DNA of 64,000 nucleotides from Larix kaempferi (GCA_027924585.1 BSBM01000809.1:6791001-6855000); one strand, 5' to 3'; shown: positions 56,001 through 64,000, numbered from the stretch's first letter. The notes: generated by a model not told the origin, from the sequence alone. Made by a program: numbers and translations.

Positions 56001-56305
56001 CAGTTTGGTTGCAGGGTATTCTTTCCGAGTTTGGTTTTGGTGGCACTACTTCGACTGTCCTATTTTGTGACAATCAAAGTGCTATCAAGATCTCCACAGA
56101 TCCAGTTCAGCGGCAGAGGACCAAGCACATTGAGATTCATATGCATTACATTCGACAGTTGGTGCATGACCGCACCATCATTCTGCAATATTGCCCTACT
56201 GATGAGCAAATTGCAGACATCTTCACCAAGAGCTTCACTGAGAAGAAGTTCTCTTACCTCCGTTCACTGTTGGGGGTGAGTTCCATCATGGTGGAGACAG
56301 ATTGA
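53081..56305 (+). CDS. pol: Copia G protease to RNase H polyprotein (second frame)
   Basis: 1074 open codons from an ATG inside the inverted LTR spacer. It repeats the protease and HHCC domain, then has integrase: IHSDISGPLPHMS (Asp), FIDDYSRFTWVFFLKNKSEV, LRSDNGGEYIKSELLQLC (Asp) and YTPQQNGVAERKNRSL (Glu). After a Ser/Asp-rich linker comes RT: KWVYRTKVAADGTISKYKAR, ETFAPVAKMDSIRLVLAIAA, MDVKSAFLHGDLAEEVYMQQ and VIVLYVDDLLITG (YVDD). RNase H follows: FTDSDWAGDSIDRKSTSGYV, SSAEAEYRGAVNAC and FCDNQSAIKIS. All catalytic residues visible are intact. The fusion separates gag from pol on different frames, so G is probably not autonomous unless internal initiation occurs. Confidence 0.93.
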   Translation: MNYNTLPDGARKKDRNDDHERGQALMATVSKPTLLIDSGASNHMAANIDSFSSFDPNSSIPIHLGDDSKISSKGKGTIHVDHGCFQNVLYVPSLASNLLSVYQMTHTGDPKKVTFSPNTVEISDIKSGRLVAVGKANHTAKCYEFSHFIPLAKPTALRTHGNEVSRLWHERFGHLNYKYLLLLSNKSMVDGLPQLRSSKGICSGCIIGKHPEHRFDRGKASRASTILGLIHSDISGPLPHMSLNGSRYVLTFIDDYSRFTWVFFLKNKSEVLGKFKDFKASVETTTESKIKALRSDNGGEYIKSELLQLCAQSGIKIQHTVPYTPQQNGVAERKNRSLKEMATCMIESKGLAANLWAEAINVAAYIQNRVPHSSVKGMTPFEAFFGHKPDVSNLRVFGSTAWARIPSEKRRALDPQSIECILIGYGEESKAYKLMDIRSKKIFIERSVQFEEPLQELQLVEEKTADSPPSPEEDSSSDNEGMSSDISDIVAAYDDHDISGSESDHSDPPQLPKWAQNTLQSAGSNLGNPADPRRTRGDFQRAGMALSIADPFLPEICYLMDGSDPQSYYSSHRDPRWKDAMDEEYSSLQKNNTWELVSLPPGRKLVKCKWVYRTKVAADGTISKYKARLVAKGFSQVQGVDYTETFAPVAKMDSIRLVLAIAASKHWEVHHMDVKSAFLHGDLAEEVYMQQPEGYTSDPSLVCRLKKSLYGLKQAPRAWYAKMDSFLLSQNFQRCKSDPNVYLQRVKGNLLVIVLYVDDLLITGSTLTSINKLKSALNLAFDMSDLGLLSHFLGLEIAQNFDGITISQQKYASDLLLKFNMAECKAAPFPFLSGISLEEGDSTPLADCSMYRQLIGSLLYLTHSRPDISYAVSAVSRYMQQPHELHWRAAKRILQYVQGTRQFGIHYAADSELDFIGFTDSDWAGDSIDRKSTSGYVFMIGHGAICWSSKKQAAIALSSAEAEYRGAVNACIQAVWLQGILSEFGFGGTTSTVLFCDNQSAIKISTDPVQRQRTKHIEIHMHYIRQLVHDRTIILQYCPTDEQIADIFTKSFTEKKFSYLRSLLGVSSIMVETD
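53093..53767 (+). repeat. Second copy of the 675-bp duplication in copia G
   Basis: Same as 52302-52976; this copy runs on into integrase, so it is the one in its native context on the 3' side. Confidence 0.94.
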
Positions 56306-56473
56306 TTCATTATTATGCTTTAGACTTGAGGGGGGGCTTTCTTCCCACTGGGTTTTCCCTCTTTCCTCACTTAGTTTATTTTTCAGCATTTTTTGGATTA
56401 TTGTATTGGGGTGACCTTTGGTCTTAGTTACCAGGGCCCCACATTATTTTAGTTGGCACATCATAGTCTAGCT

Positions 56474-56483
56474 TGAGGGGGGG
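56474..56483 (+). promoter_or_regulatory. Polypurine tract of copia G
   Basis: tgaggggggg immediately before the 3' LTR. A second purine run (cttgagggggggc) lies about 150 bases upstream at 56325 and may be a second priming site. Confidence 0.92.
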
Positions 56484-57237
56484 TGTTCGGATATCCATCA
56501 TCTATTTCGGGATACATATCTATTTCAGGATCATCTATTTCGGGATACATATCTACTTCAGGATCTTGCATGATCTATTTCAGGATATGCAGTCCAGTCA
56601 CCAGTTTGATGCCTCCAGCACCTTATCCACCTTCTTCTAGCACCCGGGAGCCACTTTCCACAGAGTTTTAGCCCTCCTAAGCTGAAAGGCGCCCTCTTCT
56701 CACCTACTGACAGAGAAGGGCGCACTTGCTCACCTACCACTGCAGATTCACTCCAGTTACATTCAGTTAGCTCCGATTCTGATTGATTTCACTCCGATTT
56801 CACTCCTGACTGACTGTTTCACCTCCGATTGACCTCCAGTTCGATTAGGTGACTTGCTCTGACTCCAGTTAGCCTCCCATGCGCCCCCACTGAGCCTCCA
56901 GATCCTATATCAGTGCTACACACTTCAGTTACATTTATTATGATCAGTTAGACTCAGCTTGACACCTGGATGACTGGTTGTTGTGATTGATGAGCAACAC
57001 CGATGATTGATGAGGAATCCTAGATTGAGTCAAGCTACTCCATTCAGTGATTCGAATGACCTCCTTAGGCAATTCGAATTGCTCTGTTCATTGAAACAGT
57101 TTGTATTGTAATTCATTCAACCCTTTCTGGGATAGAGAGCACTGCTGCATGTTTTGCACAGTTTTGCACCATATCTTCTATGTTCATCTGTTGTGACTGA
57201 TTTTTTGTTCATTAGATCTGCTGTGACTAACTTTACA
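56484..57237 (+). repeat. 3' LTR of copia G
   Basis: 754 bp, three differences from the 5' LTR (t/c in acact.agtt, c/a in gagga.tcctag, a/c in tcaag.tactcc). Confidence 0.96.
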
Positions 57238-57242
57238 GGAAG
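57238..57242. other. Target duplication GGAAG of copia G, right copy
   Basis: Matches 50258-50262 perfectly; D's RT continues with agtccgaatgg. Confidence 0.96.
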
Positions 57243-57950
57243 AGTCCGAATGGATCAATCCTATGGTGGTGCAAGACAAGAAAACAGGTGAAGTACACAT
57301 TTGCGGCGACTTGCGAAAGTTGAACGATGCCTGCTTGCATGACCCTTTTCCAACCCCGTTTACTGCTAAAATAATTGAAGGAGTGGGTGGACAGGAGATG
57401 TACTGCTTCACTGATGGATTCTCTAGCTACCATCAGATTTGCATTCCCAAGGAAGATCGCCATAAGACAACTTTCGTTACTGAATGGGGTTGCTTTTAGT
57501 ACATGGTAATGCCGTTTGGTTTGAAGAATGCACCTGCGATATTCTCCCAGGTCATTGTTGCCGCATTCAAATATTTTATTCATAAGTTTTTGCAGGTATA
57601 TATGGATGATTGGACTATTTATGGATTGATTCATGACCATCTGGCCAATCTACAGTTAATGCTTGAGCGCTGCCGACAGCACCAAATATCGCTGAACTTG
57701 AAGAAATGTATTTTCTGTGCACCGTTTGGGATATTGCTGGGTCATATCGTGTGTAAGCAGGTGTTGCTGGTTGATCTAGCCAAAATTGCGCTCATTTTGG
57801 GGTTGCAACCACCAACCACCATTAAGCAGTTGCATGCGACCTTGGATCATACGGGATACTATCGCAAGTTCATTAGGGGGTATGCTGCGATTACTACCCC
57901 TATGTAAAAGTTGAAGAAGAATGCAGCATTCTAGTGGAGCCTGAAATGTT
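57243..57950 (+). pseudogene. pol: RT of gypsy D after copia G
   Basis: SEWINPMVVQDKKTGEVHIC, DLRKLNDACLHDPFPTPF, a TAG at 57497-57502 in WGCFQY, MPFGLKNAPAIFSQVIVAAF and VYMDDWTIYG (YMDD). The stretch ends in GYYRKFIRGYAAITTPM. Besides the G insertion, at least three stops are present, so it is inactive. Confidence 0.87.
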
Positions 57951-58567
57951 AGGATAGCTTCGAAGCGCTCAAGGCGAAGATGGCGTCAGCCCCAATCTTG
58001 GTCTTTTCGGACTGGAGTAAGGAATTCCATGTCCATGTTGATGCTTGATCAATTGCACTAGGTGTTGTGTTGGATCAACCTAGAGAAGGTGATCTTGATC
58101 ATCACATTGCTTTTTCTAGTCAGAAGCTGTCCTCTGCAGAACGGAATTACACTATCACAGAACGAGAAGGTCTAGCCATAGTTTATGTGCTGCAGAAATT
58201 CAGGCATTATTTGTTGGGTTGCCACTTTAAAATGTTCACTGATCATTCTGCATTGAAATACTTGGTCAATAAGCCTGTGTTGGGGGAGAATATTTGCCAT
58301 TGGCTACTTTTGTTTCAGGAGTTTGATTTCAAAGTCATTGTGAAATCGGGGTGGTTGAATGCTGGACCAGATCATTTGTCATGGATTGACACAGGGGAGG
58401 AACTGACTAATATCAAAGATGGGTTGCTAGATTCCCAACTATTCCATGTTGCCGCCGCTGATCAATATTTGGATGACATCGTTCAGTTTCTGGTGACCAA
58501 CACCACGCCCGCTGACTTTACCACTACTCAAAATAAGCAGTTGGTTGTCAAGGCTGCTGACTTTTAA
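57951..58567 (+). pseudogene. pol: RNase H of gypsy D
   Basis: LVFSDWSKEFHVHVDA, a stop at 58048, then ERNYTITEREGLAIVYVLQK, FTDHSALKYLVNKPVLGENI and NAGPDHLSWIDTGEEL. Asp and Glu residues of the active site are present. Confidence 0.86.
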
Positions 58568-58648
58568 CTAATCGTGGGAGAATTGTATAAATTGGGCGCT
58601 AATAAAATATTACGCAGAAGTGTCTTGCCACATTAGAAAGCGCATATA

Positions 58649-59228
58649 TTGGCTGAGGCACATGGTGGAGTAGCGGGAGGACATTATGGCGGTGCGGCGA
58701 CTATCCGGAAGGTACTGTGTGCAGGGCTTTGGTGGCCCATATTACATAATGATGCGACAGACTATGTGCGGTCTTGCGATGTTTGTCAGCGAACTGGCAA
58801 GCCTTCTAAACACGACGGGATGCCACTGCTACCTCAAGTGACACTGCAACCATTCGAGAAATGGGCTGTGGATTTTGTCGGACCGATTCATCCACCAGGA
58901 AAACGCACAAGTGCGCGGTATATTGTCATGGAAACAGAGTACTTGACCCGATGGGCTGAGGCAGCACCCGTAGTTGATTACTCCACCGCAACGGCTGGTT
59001 AATTTTTGTTTGATCACATTATCACTCGTTTCGGCTGCCCCAAGATATTGCTGAGTGATCAAGGCAGCCACTTTCTTAATCGCACTATCACCACCTTGAC
59101 GGAAGAATTGCAGATACAACATAAGAAGAGTACACCCTATCACCCACAGGAAAATGGAACGGTGGAGGCGTTTAACAAGGTATTGGAGCATGAGTTGACA
59201 AAGGTGTGCAATGCGAACCGCGATGACT
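58649..59228 (+). pseudogene. pol: Integrase N-terminal and core of gypsy D
   Basis: [20 protein letters not shown] with [12 protein letters not shown] (HHCC), [15 protein letters not shown] (Asp), [20 protein letters not shown] (Asp replaced by Glu in the usual TDY), SDQGSHFLNRTITTLTEELQ and [20 protein letters not shown] (Glu). One TAA near 59000. The rest is at 62095-62590 after the insertion. Confidence 0.86.
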
Positions 59229-59269
59229 TGTTGTGGTCACAACAGATCCCATGCTTAGCCAAGCATGGG
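59229..59269. other. Terminal palindromes of the 59 kb insertion
   Basis: TGTTGTG-GT-CACAACA at 59229-59244, then CCCATGCTT-AGCC-AAGCATGGG at 59248-59269, both perfect stems of 7 and 9 bp, followed by a run of seven C. Confidence 0.85.
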
Positions 59270-59489
59270 AGCCCCCCCAATTATAATAAACGCAAAGGTA
59301 TTTGGGTGAGTCATTTTGAAATTTTTTGGATTTTGATTTTACCTCTAAAATTCTTCCCCATGCTTTTGGTCTGCTTGTTTGTAAGGGTTTGGTTAGTTCT
59401 TCCGAAGAGTTTCGGTCTAAAAAGAGCCAAAATTTTGAGTATTTTATTTATTATTATCGTCATCACGAAATCTGACATTTGGAGAACCT

Positions 59490-59885
59490 GAAACCCGCAA
59501 CCGGACAGATGCAGGTTGCGGGATTGTTGTTTTATGTTTTGATTTTGCTGATTCTGAAATCTGCAACCCGATGGCTACAGGTTGCAGAATCATTTTTTTT
59601 AATTAGATTAAAAATAATTACCCCGAAACTCGAACCCCGCAATGGCGGAATTCAGCTTTCGGGATTGTGGTTTTCGTTTATTTGGTGCATACTCCTAAAA
59701 CCCGCAACTCGCAATTTTGGAATGTGGCTTTCAGGGTGGTTATTTTACCTCACGGTTCAATCTTTCCGAATCCCACCACCCGCACAGTCGGATTTCGACT
59801 TTCGAAATTTTTTTTACCTCCATTTGCAGACCCGCAACCCGCAAATCCGTAAGTTCGGGTTTTGGCTTGCGGGATCTTTGAGTAA
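59490..59885. repeat. Series of degenerate hairpin-forming repeats
   Basis: About five or six units of 65-85 bases, each starting near aacccgcaa and ending near gcgggat. Stems: cccgcaacc/ggttgcggg (59494-59502/59514-59522), tctgcaacc/ggttgcaga (59560-59568/59580-59588), cccgaaa/tttcggg (59622-59628/59657-59663) and cccgcaa/ttgcggg (59838-59844/59867-59873). A 151-codon frame runs through them but looks like translated repeats. Confidence 0.75.
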
Positions 59886-60519
59886 GAACTTCCTGCAAAT
59901 TTTTGAGCCCGATTCCACATTCCGCTTAGGATAATCTCCATCGTTCGTCTGTTATAATCTTGCGGTTATGTTGATTTTGGGTAACCAGTTAAGTTAGGCT
60001 TTGCCATCTGGTCTTTTGAAACCTGGTTTTTCCAAACTAGCATTTGTTTCATGCAATTCATGACAGCAGACACCATGTCAAGTCTATCGGTTACTTCATG
60101 TTAGATGGATGCCATCTCTCCGCATTAAGTATGCCATGTCTGAACATGAGTTTGACATCTTGTCGTTTTTGTTCTACATCTTAATGATCGGATTTGTTAT
60201 GTGCAAACAATTGATGGCCTATGTACTGGAACTCTTAGTCGAGACCGTTTTGCACATCAGCTTTGTCACCATAATCTTCATCTTCGTTATTAGTCACCAA
60301 TCACAATTATTGATGGGAGATTTCTTATGATGATGTGATCGTAAAGGCAATTCAAAATCATGTAGGCAGTAATTGAACTCGTACTTCGCACAGTCTTTGA
60401 TCCGACTGGCACATATCTTAGCTTTTTAATTCCAATTGAATTAATTACAATGAATTTATTGGATAACTTTAATCATTGCAGATTGCCCCGCCTGATTATC
60501 ATTGACCTGCTTGCTGGCC

Positions 60520-60527
60520 TTTAAATA
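60520..60527 (+). promoter_or_regulatory. Candidate TATA box upstream of the 145-codon ORF
   Basis: tttaaata about 100 bases before the ATG at 60628, a plausible plant core-promoter spacing. Confidence 0.45.
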
Positions 60528-60627
60528 GCAATTAACATGAAAATTCCAGTCCATCCATTGCTTTCTGAAACAGGAAACACTCTGTTTGGCATTCTACTTA
60601 TATCCTTCTATCCGTGATTCATTCAGA

Positions 60628-61065
60628 ATGAGCAATTTTCATGCAGATGATGAATTTTCTAACGTTTATTTTGAAAATGAAGAGCTCTACCCCTTGTTAT
60701 ATCAAGAAATGTTGTCACCACCGTTTGATGCAGGTGTTCCTGATCTTAGAATTGGTAGCAGTGAAGAAGATTTTGAGACATTCTCTGCCTGCATTCACTA
60801 CCCCGAAAAGAAAAGGAAGGAAATTCTGGAGGGATCATCTGGTCTTGATACTGATGTTATACAGGATTTTATAATCAATAAAGAAATTGACATGCCAGCT
60901 ACCATTCTTGAAGTAAATCCTCTAATGGATTTCTCTGTTTTTGACAGTGGGTTCTTCGACCCTAAACTTCCTACAGCGGATGCTCGACAAGCCACACTAC
61001 CTGTCGACGTTAGTGAACAATCTATGATTAAATTTTTATGGTGCCACGAGACCTTATCAGATTGA
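60628..61065 (+). CDS. Intact acidic ORF of 145 codons, family not recognised
   Basis: Opens at ATG (MSNFHADDEFSNVYFENEEL) and closes with TGA after CHETLSD. The frame is open 42 bases further upstream but without an ATG. The protein is acidic, with aromatic/acidic patches (VYFENEELYPLLYQEMLS, LMDFSVFDSGFFD), one basic cluster PEKKRKE that could be a nuclear localisation signal, and no membrane span or zinc motif. It has no retrotransposon signature and lies in the 59229-62094 insertion, downstream of intron-like DNA. An exon of a captured host gene, such as a transcription regulator C-terminus, is possible; I cannot name it. It is unusually undamaged for its surroundings. Confidence 0.6.
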   Translation: MSNFHADDEFSNVYFENEELYPLLYQEMLSPPFDAGVPDLRIGSSEEDFETFSACIHYPEKKRKEILEGSSGLDTDVIQDFIINKEIDMPATILEVNPLMDFSVFDSGFFDPKLPTADARQATLPVDVSEQSMIKFLWCHETLSD

Positions 61066-62094
61066 AGAACAAGTCTTTCTTTTTGTGAAAGGTGGCGGAT
61101 AATCTTTTGAGCTTAAAAATAGCAAAATTTCTTGGATCGATGGTTAGACCCGATTTTGTAATCCCTATTTTGTAGAATCTCTCTTTTTGGAACTCTGATG
61201 AAAATTTAGTATAAAAGGAGGAAAGTTTCTCTCAGGAAGGGGTTGGGAATTTTGGAATTGCAATTCAGCAGGAGTTTGGACTAAATATGCTCTATTTATC
61301 AGAGTCGTTGTAATTTTTGTACAAGACTTCTTTATTCAGGAAAGTCATCTTTTAATTCACCTCTTATTGTTCTTCAAATTTCTTTGGGATTTGCTGAGTT
61401 AATGTTTCAAATTCATCATCGGTTATGTGTTTAATCCTTTGCGGGACTTTCTTTAATGCATAAGATCTCTCATATTGATTTCTCTGTATGTTTGGATTAT
61501 GCTCAAAACTGTTCTATTAAATTTCTTTAATTGAACGTTTTTCTTTTATATTTCTGTAAATGATTCGAAGCAAGTAAATGTGTTTAATCAAATGTTAATT
61601 TTTCAATTGACACAATGATTACAGATCAGATATTTGAATAGGATCAAAAAATTTGAAGAATTGTCATTTAATTTATTAATTGATAAAACTTTAAATTAAC
61701 AAGTGAAGAACCCGAAGACATTTCTGTTCAAGGTACTTAATCACTTGTTCATCACACCTCAATTCTGATCTGCACAACATCAATTTTCCCTTTAGGTCAG
61801 ATTTGACTTAGAATAAGTTCTTTCCTTAGGTAGGTTAAGATAGGTTCGTTAACCAACTTTCATACTTTGTTTTCTGGTATAGGAGAACTGATCTCCCAAG
61901 ATCAAATATTTTACTCATAGAGTGCCAGCGGAGGCCAAATATCCATGGGTGATTACCACACCAAACAACTAGAGGATAGAATTGCCCTTGCGCAAGGTCT
62001 TTCGAATCCTTTGGCTGGGTTTTCATCCCCTGTTCTGTGCCTTGGAACCCATTCCAGCACCTCGCACTTACCCTGCACCCCCGAGGCATCAACA
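61066..62094. other. AT-rich tail of the 59 kb insertion
   Basis: No gene seen. Up to about 61800 it is AT-rich, as expected of a 3' untranslated or intergenic stretch. The last 250 bases are GC-richer with ctggtataggagaactgatc and contain no recognised coding domain. Confidence 0.5.
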
Positions 62095-62610
62095 CAACTG
62101 GGATCTGAAAATATCAGCAGTATTGTGGGCCTATCGCACCACATGTAAAAGGTTGACTGGTCAGACACCTTTTAAGCTGGTATATGGGAAGGAAGAAATT
62201 ATGCCTATGGAGTACATTGTTCCAAGCCTACGAATTGCAGCTGTTACGAGCATGGATGATGTTGCAGCATTAGATGAACTTCTAGTGCAATTGGTGCAGC
62301 TGGAAGAAGATTGATTTATCGCTAGCTTTCACCAAGGGGTGGAGAAGGATCGCCAGAAAGCATGGCATGATCGCCACATAAAAAACAAATAGTTTCAGCA
62401 AGGTGACTTGGTGTTATTATACGACAACAAGTTTATGAAACATCCAGGAAAATTGTAGATGCATTGGCTAGGTCCATATCGCATCAATAGTATTACTTCA
62501 GGTGGAGCAGTTCAGTTGCAGTGGTTGGATGGGGCGATGCTCCCCAAGCTGGTAAATGGTCATAGGTTGAAGCCCTATAGATCGGGCTTGGAGCAGTGTG
62601 ATGTCTGAGT
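62095..62610 (+). pseudogene. pol: Integrase C-terminal part of gypsy D
   Basis: [60 protein letters not shown], then after a stop [38 protein letters not shown] and HWLGPYRINSITSGGAVQLQ, ending NGHRLKPYRSGLEQCDV. There is no chromodomain after the tail. Three stops are present. Confidence 0.86.
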
Positions 62611-62615
62611 TGCAT

Positions 62616-62635
62616 AATATATATATATATGTATG

Positions 62636-62699
<64 letters not shown>

Positions 62700-62704
62700 T
62701 GTGT
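62616..62704. repeat. (AT)n(GT)n microsatellite
   Basis: A run of alternating ta followed by about 20 gt units with one tatg break. Reading frames over it translate to Cys-Val or His-Thr repeats and are artefacts. Confidence 0.97.
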
Positions 62705-62883
62705 TGCAGGTTGCTTGGTGGCAGATGGCGCACCAACAAAAGAAGGTATGCGAAAGCGGGGAGGCTTGTGCCGAAAGTTTGGAGCAGTTGGAGACTCATG
62801 GCAGTATTGCGACCATGATCGACAACATATTTTGTTCAAGGATTTATGTGATGATTACGGAGGATTTGGGAGGTAGGGGGCAG
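62705..62883 (+). other. 3' untranslated part of gypsy D before an LTR-like segment
   Basis: gcaggttgcttggtggcagatgg and following text match C 36056-36115 (reverse). It ends with the purine-rich ggaggtagggggcag, which looks like a polypurine tract. Confidence 0.6.
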
Positions 62884-63559
62884 TGTTGTGACTACTGTTC
62901 CACTAATATTGTTACACCGCTGCCCATCATCCCTATACATGATTGCACCTAACAGATTTGGCTGGATTACCACATGACGACGACATGTTTTGCACATGGC
63001 ACACTGGGCCTATACGATCAGCACGATATGAGGAGATTGCTCACACGTCGGCATGTGGGATCTTTGATGATAGCATGGTCACCCCCCGTTGTGTCAGTCG
63101 GTGGGCTCACACATGAAGATGAGAGGTAGTGGGGCATCATTCCCACCGTCGTGACCGAGGAATGGTTCGGCTATAAGTAGCCGAGGTAGCTGGTAGTTTT
63201 CTACAACGAAGTTGTTCTAAAATAGAGTGGTTATGCTAGTTGATCAGTTTGCAAGTTGAGTTATGAGGAATTCCAAGGAGTCTATGGAAATGCTTCACTT
63301 CGTTTCTCGTGGCAGCACCCCAGGGGCCCTACGAGCCTGAACGATGAGTGTCCCTGAGCCTTGATATGGCGGGTGCACTTACACTGTGTTATGCCCGAGC
63401 TAAGGGCCGGTCCAGCATGGTTAAGTATGCAGTAGTTGTTTGAAGGATTGTGCTCTTCTCGACCCCTAAGCTGGTTGGGGCAGTAGCTCCCCGCCCACAG
63501 TAGGAACCGGTTGTCGGTGCGAAACAGATGTTCTAGATTCATCTGCTAATTTCGCACAT
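62884..63559 (+). repeat. LTR-like segment of a different family (H)
   Basis: Starts TGTTGTGACTACTG right after a polypurine-like tract, has TATAAG at 63172-63177 in a ctataagtagc context, and ends gcaca at 63559. It has no resemblance to D's LTR. Flanks ggcag and ttggt do not match, so it is not a clean solo LTR. Confidence 0.5.
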
Positions 63560-63831
63560 TGGTATTGTTTGTCCTCTTTTTCTTACCGTTAGTAACATTC
63601 CAAGAGACTGGAGGATGAGTTTGCGAAGTACATGACAACAGGTTGGACGATGACCCTTTTTGGTTAAAAATCCATGACACTGAGTCGACGATCAGTGTAG
63701 CAGAAGAAGTAGCACAACACTGCGTGATCCAAACAACAAGAGCAGTTACCGGAACATAGTTCAGTTCGACATGCACTATGTCCAGCAGTTGACGTGGCTC
63801 GAGGGAGAGCCACAAGACTCTGTTGGGGGCC
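63560..63831 (+). other. Short stretch between the LTR-like segment H and the next D-type LTR
   Basis: Weak coding look in shifting plus frames (LEDEFAKYMTTGW, PFWLKIHDTESTISVAEEVA, VQFDMHYVQQLTWLEGEPQD), as in a decayed gag start or the end of an unknown ORF. The last bases, gttgggggcc, could be the polypurine tract of the following LTR. Confidence 0.4.
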
Positions 63832-64000
63832 TGTTGGTAGGCGGCTTGATGGGGAAATGTCGTGGTATTGCCGATGCTGCGACACATCGGATGAGGATGC
63901 GAAAGGAGTATTTTGTGGTAAAGAATACCGCAGTTGGCGGGTTTTGGGTCACTTGGACCATATATTATGTAATAGTGAGTCAGTTGTACCGTGGTATGCG
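63832..64000 (+). repeat. Start of a D-type LTR, cut by the window end
   Basis: tgttggtaggcggcttgatgg and on, matching 44982-45150. It is probably the 3' LTR of D, though a separate element of the same family cannot be ruled out within the window. Confidence 0.8.

Larger units (their letters stand above)
50263..57237 (+). mobile_element. Copia element G, young insertion with an internal partial duplication
   Basis: 6975 bp. LTRs 50263-51016 and 56484-57237, both 754 bp, differ at only three positions. GGAAG target duplication, initiator tRNA-Met primer site and polypurine tract are all intact. One long gag-pol frame has been split into two open frames (51438-52985 and 53081-56305) by a 675-bp duplication with an inverted LTR piece between the copies. 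No other stop is present. Confidence 0.96.
59229..62094. mobile_element. 2.87 kb insertion of unknown type in the integrase of D
   Basis: Removing it makes D collinear with C (cgatgact|gggatctgaaa versus gacgactgggatttgaaa). With TG...CA ends (tgttgtgg...catcaaca) the flanks are tgact and caact, a poor 3/5 duplication. The left end opens with two perfect palindromes, the next 400 bases form a hairpin series, and an intact 145-codon ORF with an upstream TATA box lies in the middle. No transposase or RT is seen. It could be a long solo LTR, a transposon that captured host DNA, or filler DNA. Confidence 0.65.
44982..64000 (+). mobile_element. Gypsy element D, nested hosts of copia G and the 59-62 kb insertion, 3' end outside the window
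   Basis: 5' LTR 44982-45816, perfect tRNA-Glu-type primer site, ORF1, gag, five knuckle positions, retropepsin, capsid-like modules, RT (split by copia G), RNase H, integrase (split at 59229). At 63832 a second LTR of the same type begins and runs off the window. The left flank is atctt (44977-44981). Stops are scattered through all domains. A different LTR-like segment at 62884-63559 complicates the 3' end. Confidence 0.87.

Noticed and set aside
59479-59934. 151-codon hydrophobic frame that could pass for a membrane protein
   Set aside because: It is a reading of degenerate hairpin repeats (recurring PATx, LQVA, FYVLI text), has no unique domain, and lies in intron-like DNA.
59229-62094. 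Classical DNA transposon with terminal inverted repeats
   Set aside because: Ends share only TGTTG/CAACA; no longer inverted repeat, no transposase and no clean target duplication.
62498-62952. Overlapping frames with Cys-Val or His-Thr runs
   Set aside because: They are translations of the (GT)n microsatellite and have no other coding evidence.
62884-63559. Clean solo LTR inside D's 3' region
   Set aside because: Flanking pentamers ggcag and ttggt do not match, and a purine tract precedes it, so the nature is left open.

Overview
The window looks like intergenic DNA of a large plant nuclear genome, most likely a seed plant and possibly a gymnosperm. The support is indirect: it is almost wall-to-wall LTR retrotransposons of the plant Ty1/copia and Ty3/gypsy types, nested up to four deep, with plant-type primer binding sites (initiator tRNA-Met for copia; tRNA-Asp- and tRNA-Glu-like for gypsy). 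I see no rRNA or tRNA gene, no CRISPR array and no recognisable cellular gene, and I cannot name the species.

Layout. (1) 1-19737: copia element A, minus strand. Its 3' untranslated region is split by a 13.5 kb gypsy-related element (319-13831) that has 4.5 kb LTRs, a GGACA target duplication and an interior coding only gag, protease and a long unrecognised extension. (2) 19738-22056: AT-rich sequence without a clear identity. (3) 22057-27310: a 0.7 kb direct repeat that includes most of an LTR and brackets a decayed minus-strand gypsy remnant (F), from which RT, RNase H and the integrase core are missing. (4) From 26693: gypsy element E, plus strand, with a solo LTR (28671-30093) inside its gag. 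E is cut at 32525 by copia element B, minus strand, same family as A. B is cut by gypsy C (35213-43937, minus) and again by gypsy D (from 44982, plus, running past the window end). D is cut by a very young copia element G (50263-57237) and by a 2.87 kb insertion of unknown type (59229-62094) that carries an intact 145-codon ORF. E, and B with it, resume only outside the window.

C, D, E and F form one gypsy group with an unusual coding plan: a separate upstream ORF of about 160 codons; a capsid-type gag; up to five CCHC knuckles split by a Gln/Pro/Tyr- and RGG-rich linker; a protease with an LDxGS-type active site; additional capsid-like modules between protease and RT; then RT, RNase H and integrase without a chromodomain. 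The DLG protease variant and the integrase tail resemble Athila-type non-chromoviruses. Nearly all copies are broken by stops and frameshifts. The exceptions are G, whose two long ORFs are open but partly duplicated, the giant element's gag, the C-copy upstream ORF and the ORF in the 59-62 kb insertion.

Order of insertion from the nesting: E, then B, then C and D, then G and the 59 kb insertion. G has LTRs differing at 3 of 754 positions and a perfect GGAAG duplication, so it is the most recent event visible.
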